DNA of 64,000 nucleotides. Origin: an uncultured Lachnospiraceae bacterium. Lineage in GTDB: Bacteria; Bacillota; Clostridia; Lachnospirales; Lachnospiraceae. Below, piece after piece: positions 35,626 to 44,566 of the stretch (the stretch's first letter is position 1; every line of letters starts with the position of its first letter). A model generated the notes under the pieces. The model had not been told where the DNA came from. It ran no database searches and worked only from the letters and a program-made list of their open reading frames with translations. The stretch spans positions 1-64,000 of the forward strand of contig CAJTPU010000013.1 in the NCBI GenBank assembly GCA_910578335.1, in the 5' to 3' direction. Both the position numbers and the translations under genes were made by a program.

Positions 35626-36399
35626 ATGCACAAGAAAAAACTAACGGCAACAATAAAATCGCAGCGCGAAATTGCGAAGGGCATTTATGACTTACGGCTC
35701 TCCACGGAATTGGCGGCAGAAGCGAAGGCAGGGCAGTTTGTCTGCCTGTATCCCAAAGATAAGAGCACGCTGCTGCCCCGTCCTATAAGCATATGCGAGG
35801 CAGACGGGGAAAGCGGGGTACTGCGGCTTGTCTACCGCGTCGTGGGAAAGGGCACGGCGGAGTTTTCATGCTTGACGGCTGGAGAGACCGTGGAGGTTAT
35901 GGGCAATCTGGGCAACGGGTTTCCCTTGGAGGAAGCGGTCGGAAAGTGCGTGTTTATTATGGGAGGCGGCATAGGGATTCCGCCCCTGTTGGAGCTAGCA
36001 AAGAGGATGCAGGCAAAGAAGCAGATAATTGCCGGCTACCGTGACAAGGATACCTTTTTAAAAGAAGAGCTGGAGCAGTATGGGAGCGTCTATGTGGCGA
36101 CGGAGGACGGCAGCGTGGGAAGCCGCGGCAACGTCATGGACGCCATACGGGAGAACGGGCTTTGCGCGGATGTGATTTACGCCTGCGGTCCCATGCCGAT
36201 GCTGCGCGCCATTAAAAAGTATGCCGAGGAACAGGGAATCCCCGCTTATATTTCTCTTGAGGAGCATATGGCGTGCGGCGTGGGCGCCTGCCTGGGCTGC
36301 GTGGTAAAGACAAAGAAGGTGGACAGTCATTCGCATGTAAACAATGCCCGTATCTGTACGGACGGACCGGTTTTTGAGGCTGGGGAGGTGGATATCTGA
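35626..36399 (+). CDS. pyrK: Dihydroorotate dehydrogenase, electron-transfer subunit
   Basis: Passes electrons from PyrD to NAD+ through FAD and a [2Fe-2S] cluster. 257 residues: FAD-binding LLPRPISICEAD, NAD-binding GGGIGIPPLLELAK and CGPMPMLRA, and cluster cysteines in ACGVGACLGCVV plus ICTDGPVF. The TGA stop overlaps the pyrD ATG (TGATG), a mark of translational coupling and of the heterotetrameric complex. Confidence 0.96.
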   Translation: MHKKKLTATIKSQREIAKGIYDLRLSTELAAEAKAGQFVCLYPKDKSTLLPRPISICEADGESGVLRLVYRVVGKGTAEFSCLTAGETVEVMGNLGNGFPLEEAVGKCVFIMGGGIGIPPLLELAKRMQAKKQIIAGYRDKDTFLKEELEQYGSVYVATEDGSVGSRGNVMDAIRENGLCADVIYACGPMPMLRAIKKYAEEQGIPAYISLEEHMACGVGACLGCVVKTKKVDSHSHVNNARICTDGPVFEAGEVDI

Positions 36400-37307
36400 T
36401 GAATACAAAAGTAACGATAGCAGGCGTAACCCTGCAGAATCCTGTGATGACGGCTTCGGGAACTTTTGGCTCCGGCATGGAGTACGGCGAATTTGTGGAT
36501 TTAAACAAATTGGGCGCGGTGGTGACAAAGGGTGTGGCGAGCGTGCCTTGGGCGGGCAATCCGACGCCCCGCGTGGCGGAGGTCTATGGCGGCATGTTAA
36601 ATGCCATCGGGCTGCAGAATCCCGGAATTGACGTGTTTATGGAGCGGGATATTCCCTTTTTAAAGCAGTATGATACCAAAATCATTGTCAATGTGTGTGG
36701 AAAAACGGTGGAGGATTACATTGCGGTTGTGGAAAAGCTGGGCGATACGAGCGTGGACATGCTGGAAATCAATGTGTCCTGCCCCAATGTGAAGGAGGGC
36801 GCCATCGCCTTTGGGCAGAAAACGGATGCGCTGTTTGACATTACCTCGCAGATAAAGAAACATGCCGTACAGCCTGTTATTATGAAGCTGAGCCCGAATG
36901 TGACGGATATCGGCGAGATGGCGAGGGCGGCGGAGGCTGCAGGGGCGGATGCCATTTCACTGATTAATACCTTGACGGGCATGAAGATTGATATCCACAG
37001 GCGTACCTTTGCCCTTGCCAACAAGACGGGCGGTATGTCGGGACCTGCTATCAAACCGGTGGCGGTGCGGATGGTGTATCAGGCTGCGTCCGCGGTCAAA
37101 ATCCCCGTAATCGGAATGGGCGGCATCTGCAATGCAGAGGATGCGGTTGAGTTTTTGCTAGCCGGTGCTTCGGCGGTCAGCGTGGGGGCGGCAAATTTCT
37201 TCAACCCCTATGTGACGGAGGAAATTGTGCGCGGCATTGAGGCATACATGGAGCAATATCACATAGAAGATATAAAAGAGCTTATCGGCGCGGTGCGCGA
37301 GTCATAA
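36399..37307 (+). CDS. pyrD: Dihydroorotate dehydrogenase, catalytic subunit (type 1B)
   Basis: Oxidises dihydroorotate to orotate with FMN. 302 residues of the TIM barrel: NPVMTASGTFGSG, GVASVPWAGNPTPRVAE, NVSCPNVKEG with the type 1B catalytic Cys, and the phosphate-binding VIGMGGICNAEDAVEFLLAGA. It starts within the pyrK stop codon. It is the last pyr gene, and the spore-coat-like gene begins about 50 bp later. Confidence 0.96.
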   Translation: MNTKVTIAGVTLQNPVMTASGTFGSGMEYGEFVDLNKLGAVVTKGVASVPWAGNPTPRVAEVYGGMLNAIGLQNPGIDVFMERDIPFLKQYDTKIIVNVCGKTVEDYIAVVEKLGDTSVDMLEINVSCPNVKEGAIAFGQKTDALFDITSQIKKHAVQPVIMKLSPNVTDIGEMARAAEAAGADAISLINTLTGMKIDIHRRTFALANKTGGMSGPAIKPVAVRMVYQAASAVKIPVIGMGGICNAEDAVEFLLAGASAVSVGAANFFNPYVTEEIVRGIEAYMEQYHIEDIKELIGAVRES

Positions 37308-37360
37308 TTTGGAGAATGCCTTCATATAGTAAGTATAAGCACATATATGGAGGTATTTTT

Positions 37361-38926
37361 GTGGAACTGATTAAGAAAAACATACATATGGACCGTATAA
37401 AATGCAGAAGTACCAGTCAGGTGACGCTGGAGGAGGACATCAATATTCCCGACAGCAAGCCGGACGTGGCGGCACTTATCTACGAAAAGGGTCAGATACA
37501 GATAGAAGAGGTAAAACCGACAGAGGACCACGTGAGCATCCGCGGCAGGCTTCTTTTTTCTGTACTGTACCAGACCCGTGAAGAGGGACAGAAGTTAGTT
37601 TGTGTCGAGGGAAAAATTCCGTTTGAAGAGCAGCTTTATATGGAAGGAGTACAGGGCACGGATGCCGTGACAGTAACCCCTATGCTGGAGGATTTGACGG
37701 TGGGTACCATCAATTCCCGCAAACTGTCCGTGCAGAGCCTTTTTACCCTAAAGGCATGGGTGGAGGAGCTGTATGACGAGGAAGCGCCGGTGGATATTTA
37801 CTTTGAAGAGTCGGGTGCGCCGCTTGAATACCGGAAGGTGAAGATGGAACTGGCGCAGATTGCCATTCAGAAAAACGATATCTTCCGTATTCGGGAGGAG
37901 ATTCCGCTTCCGCAGAACTATCCCAATATTTTTCACATTATCTGGGATAGTGTGACGTTAGAGGAAGTGGAGTTTAAGCCGCTTGCGGAAAATATATCCG
38001 TGCAGGGTGATGTACATGTTTTTGTTTTGTATGAGGGAGAAGGCGAGGAAGCGCCGATACGTACATTTGAGACGACGGTTCCTTTTAGCGGGACGATAGA
38101 GTGCCATGGCTGCAGCGACGGCATGATTGCGGACATCGGTTATGAAATCGGACACAGGGAGCTGGAGGTCAGACCGGACTTTGACGGTGAGGAGCGTATG
38201 ATAGGGCTGGAGCTTGTGCTGGATATCTCCATGAAGCTTTACGACGAAGAAACCGTAGAGATGATTTCCGATGTGTACGGCGTCACCAAGGAAGTAGAAA
38301 ATATAGAAAAACCGGTAGAATTTAAGCAGCTTCTCATGAAGATAGGTGGAAAGAGCAAGGTAACGGACCGGCTTAAAGTGAAGAACCCGGATGAGCGGGT
38401 GCTTCAGCTTCTTCACAGCAGCGGCAGCGTGCAGATAGACAGTCAGGGTGTGACGGAGGAAGGCATTGTACTGGAAGGCACGGTATTTTTGCAGATTTTG
38501 TACATTACCGGAGACGATACCTCTCCTTACAACTGCTTAAAGGCGTCGGTTCCGTTCAATTACACGCTGGAGGTGCCGAACATCAGCGCTTCCGACAGTT
38601 TCCGCGTACATTCGGCTGTAGGGCAGCTACAGGTGGTGATGATTGACAGCGAGGAGATGGATGTAAAGGCAGTGCTGGACTTTCAGGCGGTGGTATTCCG
38701 CAGTGTGCCGCAGACACTGATTTCGGATATCAAGGTATCCGACTTGGATATGTCCAAGGTAAGCGAGCTGCCGGGCATGGTGGTCTATGTGGTGCGCCCC
38801 GAGGATAATCTTTGGAATATCGGTAAGCGCTATTACGTGCCGGTAGAAAGAATTAAAGAGGTCAATGAACTTAGCTCTGATGAAGTAAGAGCGGGGGATA
38901 AGCTGTTGATTGTAAAAGGCGCATAA
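37361..38926 (+). CDS. sipL: SipL/SpoVID-like spore morphogenesis protein (DUF3794 repeats plus LysM)
   Basis: 521 residues from GTG 37361, chosen because ATGGAGG is 7 nt upstream; the frame extends 15 codons further without an RBS. It has three DUF3794 (SPOCS) repeats: each has a pattern like VSIRGRLLFSVLYQT, NISVQGDVHVFVLYEG and GIVLEGTVFLQILYITGD. The C-terminal LysM is VVYVVRPEDNLWNIGKRYYVP. This layout is that of clostridial SipL, the functional counterpart of SpoVID, which anchors the coat to SpoIVA on the forespore. It implies a spore former. It lies close after pyrD but should be under a mother-cell sigma factor; I did not find a clear promoter. Confidence 0.87.
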   Translation: MELIKKNIHMDRIKCRSTSQVTLEEDINIPDSKPDVAALIYEKGQIQIEEVKPTEDHVSIRGRLLFSVLYQTREEGQKLVCVEGKIPFEEQLYMEGVQGTDAVTVTPMLEDLTVGTINSRKLSVQSLFTLKAWVEELYDEEAPVDIYFEESGAPLEYRKVKMELAQIAIQKNDIFRIREEIPLPQNYPNIFHIIWDSVTLEEVEFKPLAENISVQGDVHVFVLYEGEGEEAPIRTFETTVPFSGTIECHGCSDGMIADIGYEIGHRELEVRPDFDGEERMIGLELVLDISMKLYDEETVEMISDVYGVTKEVENIEKPVEFKQLLMKIGGKSKVTDRLKVKNPDERVLQLLHSSGSVQIDSQGVTEEGIVLEGTVFLQILYITGDDTSPYNCLKASVPFNYTLEVPNISASDSFRVHSAVGQLQVVMIDSEEMDVKAVLDFQAVVFRSVPQTLISDIKVSDLDMSKVSELPGMVVYVVRPEDNLWNIGKRYYVPVERIKEVNELSSDEVRAGDKLLIVKGA

Positions 38927-38943
38927 GAGTAGGGTAAATGAAT

Positions 38944-38999
38944 GAAGGAGCTGTTGTGGGAGCGGTGAAAAAGCCGTGAAAGCAGCAGCTTCTTTTTTA
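38944..38999 (+). terminator. Intrinsic terminator after the SipL-like gene
   Basis: GAAGGAGCTGTTG (from 38944) pairs with CAGCAGCTTC (up to 38992), with an inner GCGG...CCGT pair, followed by TTTTTTAT. Confidence 0.8.
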
Positions 39000-39115
39000 T
39001 TCCTGTCAATAAAGATTAAGGCATCAAAAGCCCTCGTCCAATAAGAGAATTGCGAAGAGAGGATTTTAGTGTACAGGATAATTTAGAAGATTTTCTTAAA
39101 TAAAACTTACATGAA

Positions 39116-39144
39116 TTGACAAATGAAGCCACAAACCCTAATAT
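39116..39144 (+). promoter_or_regulatory. Promoter of the aminoethylphosphonate locus
   Basis: TTGACA (39116-39121), 17-bp spacer, TAATAT (39139-39144), about 75 bp before the first gene at 39219. No other good promoter was seen until 47.7 kb. Confidence 0.75.
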
Positions 39145-39218
39145 GAAACGTGGAAGCAAATTGTTTGCGGTATTGGCATACCATTTTATGAAAATACGTA
39201 GGAAGAGGAATACGGAAA

Positions 39219-40928
39219 ATGCAAAGGAAACTGATAAAAGCAGGAAACACACTTTTGGTCTGTTTTCTGTTTACTTTTATGTGGTTGATTTTTGGACCGT
39301 CGGAAATCTTTTTTGCAAATGTGACGGGATTTGATTTTGTGTACGGGGATTTTGCGGGATATATGGCTGTGTTTGCGGCAGCGGGTGCACTTCTTCTGAC
39401 GCTGGTAATCGGCTTTTTACCGGATAAGGTGCATGGAGTGCTGGTATCCGTTGTATTCGGTATTTCCCTTGCCGGATGGATACAGGTGATGTTTCTCAAC
39501 AAAAACCTTGACCTTTTAGGTGTAAATCCTGAGGGTTATAAGGCGCAGGCGGGCAGAGGAATTTGGAATTTGATTTTGTGGATTGCTATGATTGCGGCAA
39601 TAGCGGTACTTTCTTTCTGGAAGCGGGATATCTGGAAAAAGCTGCTGTGCTTTTCGTCAGCCTTTTTACTCTGTATTCAGCTTGTGGCGCTGGTTTCGCT
39701 CTGGGTGTCGGCGAAGGAGGAGGCTTACCGCTATCCGGAGGGGAACTGGCATCTCTCAGGTGAGGAACAGTATGTGGTGTCTGCGGACAAAAACGTGATT
39801 GTACTGGTGCTGGATTTTTTCAGCAATCAGTATCTGGAGCCCTTGGAGACGGCATATCCGGGCGCTACGGATTTTCTGCATGATTTTACCTATTACAGCA
39901 ATATGGACTGCACCTATTTCGGCACATTTCCGTCGCTGCCCCATATGCTGACCGGCAGAGAGGTCAACATGTCGCAGCCGGTAAACGACTGGTGCAGGGA
40001 AATATGGGAAAACGAGGAGACCAATGCGTTTTATGCGGCGCTTAAGGAGAAGGATTTTAAGATGAATGTGTATACGCCGGACACCAATATTCTCTGTGGG
40101 TTAAATGACGTAAGGATACTGGACGGCAGGCTTTCCAATGTGGCAAACGACGCGCAGGAGATAGACGTTTATTATAAGCTGTTGTTTAAAACCATGGCGA
40201 AAATGTCAGGCTACCGCATGTTTCCGGATTTGTTGAAACCGTATTTTTATGCCAATATTGACGAATATGCGGATATTGTCTCCGTGCGGGAAAATAAAAT
40301 TTATCACAACAATTATGATTTTTATCAGGGGCTTTTGGAAAACGGACTTCGCGCGGATAAGGATTCCAATTATGTGATTGTGCAGCATTTGATGGGACCG
40401 CATCTTTACACGACGGATGAAAAGGGGTATCATAAGGAGGAGGCTACGCTGGAGGAAACGGCGAAGGGCTGCATGGTGATTGTGGAGGAGTATCTGAATC
40501 AGCTAAAGGAGCTTGGCGTGTACGACGATGCCACGATTATCATCACGGCGGACCATGGCGGCGGTTATGATTCACAGGTAATTTTTTATATCAAGGAGCC
40601 TGGGGAGACTCATGAGGTGTCTCCGGTGACGAACGCGCCGGCATCTTTCAAAGAGTTTCTGCCCACCATTGCGGGTGCGGCAGGGCTGGAGGCTTCCCTG
40701 TACGGGCAGACCATATATGATTTTTCGCAGGACGAGCAGCGCGAGCGGACGGTATGGCTACGGGTTTTCGATGCGGATTATCCCACGGTACCCTGCTATA
40801 CGGGGGACAAGGACGGAAGCGCCAATGTCTATTACGGCTACACCTACACGGGAGATATTGAGGATTTGCTGCGTCAGACCGAGGAGGGACCGAGCGTGAT
40901 TGAACCGATGGGGGATTCCTATTTTTAA
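39219..40928 (+). CDS. Membrane phosphotransferase-like protein of the sulfatase/alkaline-phosphatase fold
   Basis: 569 residues: five hydrophobic segments in the first 165, then an extracytoplasmic sulfatase-superfamily domain. Metal sites are suggested by IVLVLDFFSNQYLEP (Asp199) and IIITADHGGGYD. The sulfatase signature CxPSRxxxLTG is present as TFPSLPHMLTG, with Thr236 at the Cys/formylglycine position. Thr at this site is the nucleophile in LTA synthases and phosphoethanolamine transferases, so I predict a head-group phosphotransferase, not a sulfatase. It is the first gene of the operon with AEP synthesis genes, so its donor or acceptor may carry aminoethylphosphonate (inference). A foldback element has inserted at its stop codon. 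Confidence 0.8.
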   Translation: MQRKLIKAGNTLLVCFLFTFMWLIFGPSEIFFANVTGFDFVYGDFAGYMAVFAAAGALLLTLVIGFLPDKVHGVLVSVVFGISLAGWIQVMFLNKNLDLLGVNPEGYKAQAGRGIWNLILWIAMIAAIAVLSFWKRDIWKKLLCFSSAFLLCIQLVALVSLWVSAKEEAYRYPEGNWHLSGEEQYVVSADKNVIVLVLDFFSNQYLEPLETAYPGATDFLHDFTYYSNMDCTYFGTFPSLPHMLTGREVNMSQPVNDWCREIWENEETNAFYAALKEKDFKMNVYTPDTNILCGLNDVRILDGRLSNVANDAQEIDVYYKLLFKTMAKMSGYRMFPDLLKPYFYANIDEYADIVSVRENKIYHNNYDFYQGLLENGLRADKDSNYVIVQHLMGPHLYTTDEKGYHKEEATLEETAKGCMVIVEEYLNQLKELGVYDDATIIITADHGGGYDSQVIFYIKEPGETHEVSPVTNAPASFKEFLPTIAGAAGLEASLYGQTIYDFSQDEQRERTVWLRVFDADYPTVPCYTGDKDGSANVYYGYTYTGDIEDLLRQTEEGPSVIEPMGDSYF

Positions 40929-40937
40929 AATAAAAAT

Positions 40938-41160
40938 AGGTAATTGCGAAACTCAGTGAATATGTAAGTGTCATTGTGCACCTTGTATATTCCACCACAG
41001 ACCCGCTTTCGCTTCGCAAAAAACGTAGCAGTGCTAAGCTCGAAAATACCTCGCAAGTCATGCCCGCATGACTTTGGTGCTGACGTTTTTTAAGAGTCTG
41101 CTTATGGAATATACAAGGTGCACAATTCGGGACTGACAAATAGGAGTTTCGCAATTGCCT
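40938..41160 (+). repeat. Foldback repeat family, best-preserved full copy (copy B)
   Basis: 223 bp. Terminal inverted repeats 40938-40953 and 41145-41160 match at 15 of 16 bases (AGGTAATTGCGAAACT / AGTTTCGCAATTGCCT). Nested arms include TTGTGCACCTTGTATATTCC with GGAATATACAAGGTGCACAA, CAGAC/GTCTG and AAAAAACGT/ACGTTTTTT. The direct repeat TTAAAATAAAA flanks it at 40925-40935 and 41162-41172, leaving 2 nt and 1 nt. The left repeat contains the stop codon of the preceding gene. It fills the gap between the first and second genes of the phosphonate operon. Confidence 0.85.
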
Positions 41161-41192
41161 GTTAAAATAAAACCAGTAAAAGGAGAAAAAAC

Positions 41193-41453
41193 ATGAAAAA
41201 AATTTTTGGACAGTTTTTTAAATTTATTTACTTTTTTAGCTGCTTTTTTGCACTGTTTACGGTGCCGGTGCACGCGTATATCGACCCGTCGGCGGTTACC
41301 TATATTATTCAGGGCGTTGCGGGCGTGCTGATTGCGCTGGGTGCGGCGTTTACCATTTTCCGCCACAAGATTTTTGCCTTTTTTAAGGGCAAAAAGAAGG
41401 AGCAGGATACGGAGGAAAAAATCGAGCTTAAGGAAACGGATGACGAGGAGTAG
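41193..41453 (+). CDS. Small exported/membrane protein of the phosphonate operon
   Basis: 86 residues: a signal-peptide-like N-terminus ending VPVHA, then IDPSAVTYIIQGVAGVLIALGAAFTIF (membrane helix) and a short, Lys- then Glu/Asp-rich cytoplasmic tail. AAAGGAG precedes the ATG, and the next gene starts 15 bp downstream. I recognise no function, but small proteins with an IDPS-TYIIQ start often sit beside sulfatase-fold polymer enzymes, so it may be a partner subunit of the flanking membrane proteins (inference). Confidence 0.75.
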   Translation: MKKIFGQFFKFIYFFSCFFALFTVPVHAYIDPSAVTYIIQGVAGVLIALGAAFTIFRHKIFAFFKGKKKEQDTEEKIELKETDDEE

Positions 41454-41468
41454 AATCGGAGTATACAT

Positions 41469-43340
41469 ATGAAACTGATTGCGGATGCCGTGGTGGAGGC
41501 GCTGTTGTGGATGATTAACGGCTGCTATGCTTTCTGCCACAATTACTGGATTGCCATTTTACTTTTTACCTTTTTGTCAAAGCTGATATTGCTGCCCCTG
41601 TCCGTGTGGGTGCAGAAAAATTCCATTAAGACGGTGCGCATGCAGCCGGAGATAAATCATATCAAGGCTGCGTATATGGGAAACAATGAGCTGATATCCG
41701 AGGAGCAGTATAAGCTGTTTAAACGGGAGGGATACAGTCCCTTTGCCGATTTGATTCCGCTGTTTGTACAGCTTGCCCTGCTCATGGGCGTGGTGGAGGC
41801 GGTCAAGCGGGGAACGAACCTGACCGCGGTGCCCATAGAGGTGAGGGGCATTACGCTGCTGGTTCCCTTGATTGCGGCTTTGTCGGCGTTTTTTATGTGT
41901 TTTGTGCAGAATAAAATCAATGTCCTGCAGTCGGAGCAGGGTGCGTTTAACCAGTACGGTACCATGATTTTTTCCGTGGGGCTGTCTCTCTATCTGGGGT
42001 TTTTTGTCTCGGTCGGCGTAGGCGTCTACTGGATATACAGTAATCTGTTGTCCGTATTGCAGCTTGTGCTTTTAAATATCTGGATTAATCCCAAAAAGTT
42101 TATCGATTATGAGGCGCTTGCGGCAAGCAAGGAGGAGCTGCTAAAGGCAAAGCAGTTTATGGCGCCCAAAAAGAAGGAGGCGCGCAATAATCCGTACCGG
42201 AAGAAGGAGAAGGAGGATTATAAGAAGTTTTTTGCGGCTTCCGGTAAAAAGCTGGTTTTCTATTCCGAGAAAAACGGTTTTTATAAGTATTATAAAAATA
42301 TCATTGAGGAAATTATCCATCGCACCAATATTACCATCCACTATATTACCGGAGACCCGGAGGATGAGGTTTTCGGATTGGAGAGCGAACAGTTTAAGCC
42401 CTATTACATTGGGGAAAACAGGCTGATTATCCTGATGATGAAGCTGGAAGCCGATATTATGGTGATGACGACGCCGGATTTGGAAAATTTTCAGCTAAAG
42501 CGCTCCTATGTCAAGAAGGACATTGAGTATATCTATGTGCCTCATGATGTGAACAGCGCCAATCTGACCTTCCATAAGGATGCGCTGGACCATTTCGACA
42601 CGATTTTTGCTTCCGGTCCGAAAAATAAAACGGAGCTTTTGGAGCGGGAAGAAAAATATAAACTGCCCCAAAAGAGAATTGTGGAATGGGGCTCCAGTGT
42701 GATTGACAATATGGCGGCGGCGTATGAAAAGCTGCCGGCGGTACAGGGCGACAGAAAGACGATTTTGATTGCACCGTCCTGGCAGAAGGATAATATACTG
42801 GATTCTTGTATTGAACAGATTCTGGACGCGCTGAAGACGTCGGCGTATCGGATTATTGTCCGCCCGCATCCGCAGTATGTGCGTCATTTTGAGGCGAGAA
42901 TCGATGCGCTGGCGGCAAAATACAAAGAAGACGGCATAGAGGTACAGAAGGATTTTTCCTCCAACAGCACTGTATATACGGCGGATTTGCTGGTGACGGA
43001 CTGGTCAAGCATTGCCTATGAGTATGCGTTTTCCACCCTAAAGCCCGTGCTCTTTATTAACACGCCGATGAAGGTGGTAAATCCGGACTACAAGGAGCTT
43101 TCCACGGTGCCCATTGATATTGAGCTGCGGGATAAGGTCGGAATTTCGGTAGAAGAAGAGGCGGTTTCGAGTGTGGCGGAGGCAGTGGACAGGCTTTTGC
43201 ATGAAAACAGATTTTCGAAAGCTTCCATGGCGGAATTAAGGGATACTTATCTTTATCACGTTGGCAGCAGCGGCAAGGTGGGAGCGAAGTATATCATTGA
43301 CAGTCTGTTGCAGATACAGGAGAAGAAGAAAGCACGGTAG
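41469..43340 (+). CDS. YidC/Oxa1-like domain fused to TagB/TagF-type CDP-polyol phosphotransferase
   Basis: 623 residues. Residues 1-210 have the YidC/Oxa1 layout: TM segments near 10-46, QPEINHIKAAYM, LFKREGYSPFADLIPLFVQ, and three further TM segments to about 205. The groove arginine is replaced by Lys38 in LLFTFLSKLILLPLS. A Lys-rich linker (about 215-260) joins a Glyphos_transf domain (260-610) with PHD at 358-360, PSW at 436-438, RPHPQ at 465-469 and TDWSS at 510-514, as in wall teichoic acid polymerases TagB/TagF that use CDP-glycerol. The neighbours make CMP-AEP, so I infer transfer of an aminoethylphosphonate-bearing or polyol-phosphate unit at the membrane. The domain fusion is unusual to me. 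Confidence 0.88.
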   Translation: MKLIADAVVEALLWMINGCYAFCHNYWIAILLFTFLSKLILLPLSVWVQKNSIKTVRMQPEINHIKAAYMGNNELISEEQYKLFKREGYSPFADLIPLFVQLALLMGVVEAVKRGTNLTAVPIEVRGITLLVPLIAALSAFFMCFVQNKINVLQSEQGAFNQYGTMIFSVGLSLYLGFFVSVGVGVYWIYSNLLSVLQLVLLNIWINPKKFIDYEALAASKEELLKAKQFMAPKKKEARNNPYRKKEKEDYKKFFAASGKKLVFYSEKNGFYKYYKNIIEEIIHRTNITIHYITGDPEDEVFGLESEQFKPYYIGENRLIILMMKLEADIMVMTTPDLENFQLKRSYVKKDIEYIYVPHDVNSANLTFHKDALDHFDTIFASGPKNKTELLEREEKYKLPQKRIVEWGSSVIDNMAAAYEKLPAVQGDRKTILIAPSWQKDNILDSCIEQILDALKTSAYRIIVRPHPQYVRHFEARIDALAAKYKEDGIEVQKDFSSNSTVYTADLLVTDWSSIAYEYAFSTLKPVLFINTPMKVVNPDYKELSTVPIDIELRDKVGISVEEEAVSSVAEAVDRLLHENRFSKASMAELRDTYLYHVGSSGKVGAKYIIDSLLQIQEKKKAR

Positions 43341-43399
43341 AGACCAAAGAAGAAATATAGATACGTACTGCGCAAAGATGTGCGGAAATGGAGAGTTAC

Positions 43400-44518
43400 A
43401 TGGTGAAACGCAATATATTATTAAATCCGGGACCGGCGACGACTACGGATACAGTTAAAATGGCGCAGGTGGTGCCGGATATCTGCCCCAGAGAGAAAGA
43501 GTTTGTGGCGCTTATGCGCGAACTGGAGGAAGGGCTGGTAAAGATTGTGCACGGCGACCCCGAGCTTTATACGGCGGTTTTGTTCTGCGGCTCAGGCACT
43601 ATCAGCATGGATATCTGTCTCAATTCCCTGCTTCCCGCGGACAAAAAGATACTGGTGGTGGATAACGGCGCATACAGCCGCAGGGCGGTGGAAATCTGTG
43701 AATATTACGGGCTGCCCCACATTGATTTGCGGCTGCCTATGAATGAACTGCCGGATTTGAAAAAGATAGAGGCGGTGCTGCAGGAAAATCCGGATATTGC
43801 GCTGGTTTATACGACGCACCATGAGACGGGGACGGGGCTGTTAAATCCGGTGCGGGAAATCGGTGCGCTCTCACACCGTTACGGCGCGCTTTTTGTGGCG
43901 GATACCACCTCCACCTACGCCATGCGTCCCATTGATATTGCGGCGGAGGAGATGGATTTCTGCATGGCTTCCGCGCAGAAAGGGATTATGGGCATGACGG
44001 GGCTGTCCTTTGTCATCGGCAAAAAGGCGGCAATCGAGGCTTCGGCATCCTATCCGAAGCGTTCCTACTACTGCAATCTGTATATGCAGTACGAGTATTT
44101 TAAACAGCACGGAGAGATGCATTTTACGCCGCCCGTTCAGGTTATCTATGCGGCAAGGCAGGCGTTGCAGGAATATTTTGCGGAAGGGGAGCAGGCGAAG
44201 TGGGAGCGGCATAAGCGTGTCTTTTCCGCCATTACAACCGGTCTTAGAGAGCTTGGTTTTCAGATATACATGCCGGACGAAATTGCTTCCGGTTTAGTGG
44301 CGGCGGCGCTGTATCCCGACGACCCTAACTGGGATTTTGCCAAAATTCACGATTACTGCTATGAGAGGGGCTTTACCATTTATCCGGGCAAGGTGGAAAA
44401 TATGGGTATGTTCCGGCTCTGTGCGCTGGGCGCCATTGATGAAGCGGATATTCATGCGTTTTTTGAGGTGTTTGGGGAGGCGCTTGCGGCAAATCATGTG
44501 GCGGTGCCGGTCTGTTGA
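43400..44518 (+). CDS. phnW: 2-aminoethylphosphonate aminotransferase
   Basis: PLP enzyme interconverting phosphonoacetaldehyde and 2-aminoethylphosphonate. 372 residues from ATG 43400 (GGAGAG 5 nt upstream). The family opening NILLNPGPATTTDTVK, the VVDNGAYSRRA segment, HHETGTGLLNPV, ADTTSTYA and the PLP-lysine region ASAQKGIMGMTG are all present. Next to PEP mutase and the decarboxylase it should run in the biosynthetic direction. No phosphonatase (PhnX) gene is near, arguing against a degradation role. Confidence 0.9.
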   Translation: MVKRNILLNPGPATTTDTVKMAQVVPDICPREKEFVALMRELEEGLVKIVHGDPELYTAVLFCGSGTISMDICLNSLLPADKKILVVDNGAYSRRAVEICEYYGLPHIDLRLPMNELPDLKKIEAVLQENPDIALVYTTHHETGTGLLNPVREIGALSHRYGALFVADTTSTYAMRPIDIAAEEMDFCMASAQKGIMGMTGLSFVIGKKAAIEASASYPKRSYYCNLYMQYEYFKQHGEMHFTPPVQVIYAARQALQEYFAEGEQAKWERHKRVFSAITTGLRELGFQIYMPDEIASGLVAAALYPDDPNWDFAKIHDYCYERGFTIYPGKVENMGMFRLCALGAIDEADIHAFFEVFGEALAANHVAVPVC

Positions 44519-44566
44519 AGGAGGCTTTGCAATAGGGATGATAGTCCGCCAAGGCGGAAGTGAGGA

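Noticed and set aside
39219..40928. Naming this gene a sulfatase
   Set aside because: The Cys/Ser needed for formylglycine is Thr, and the context is polymer synthesis.
41469..42120. A separate housekeeping YidC gene
   Set aside because: There is no stop or restart between the YidC-like part and the transferase domain; the frame is continuous.
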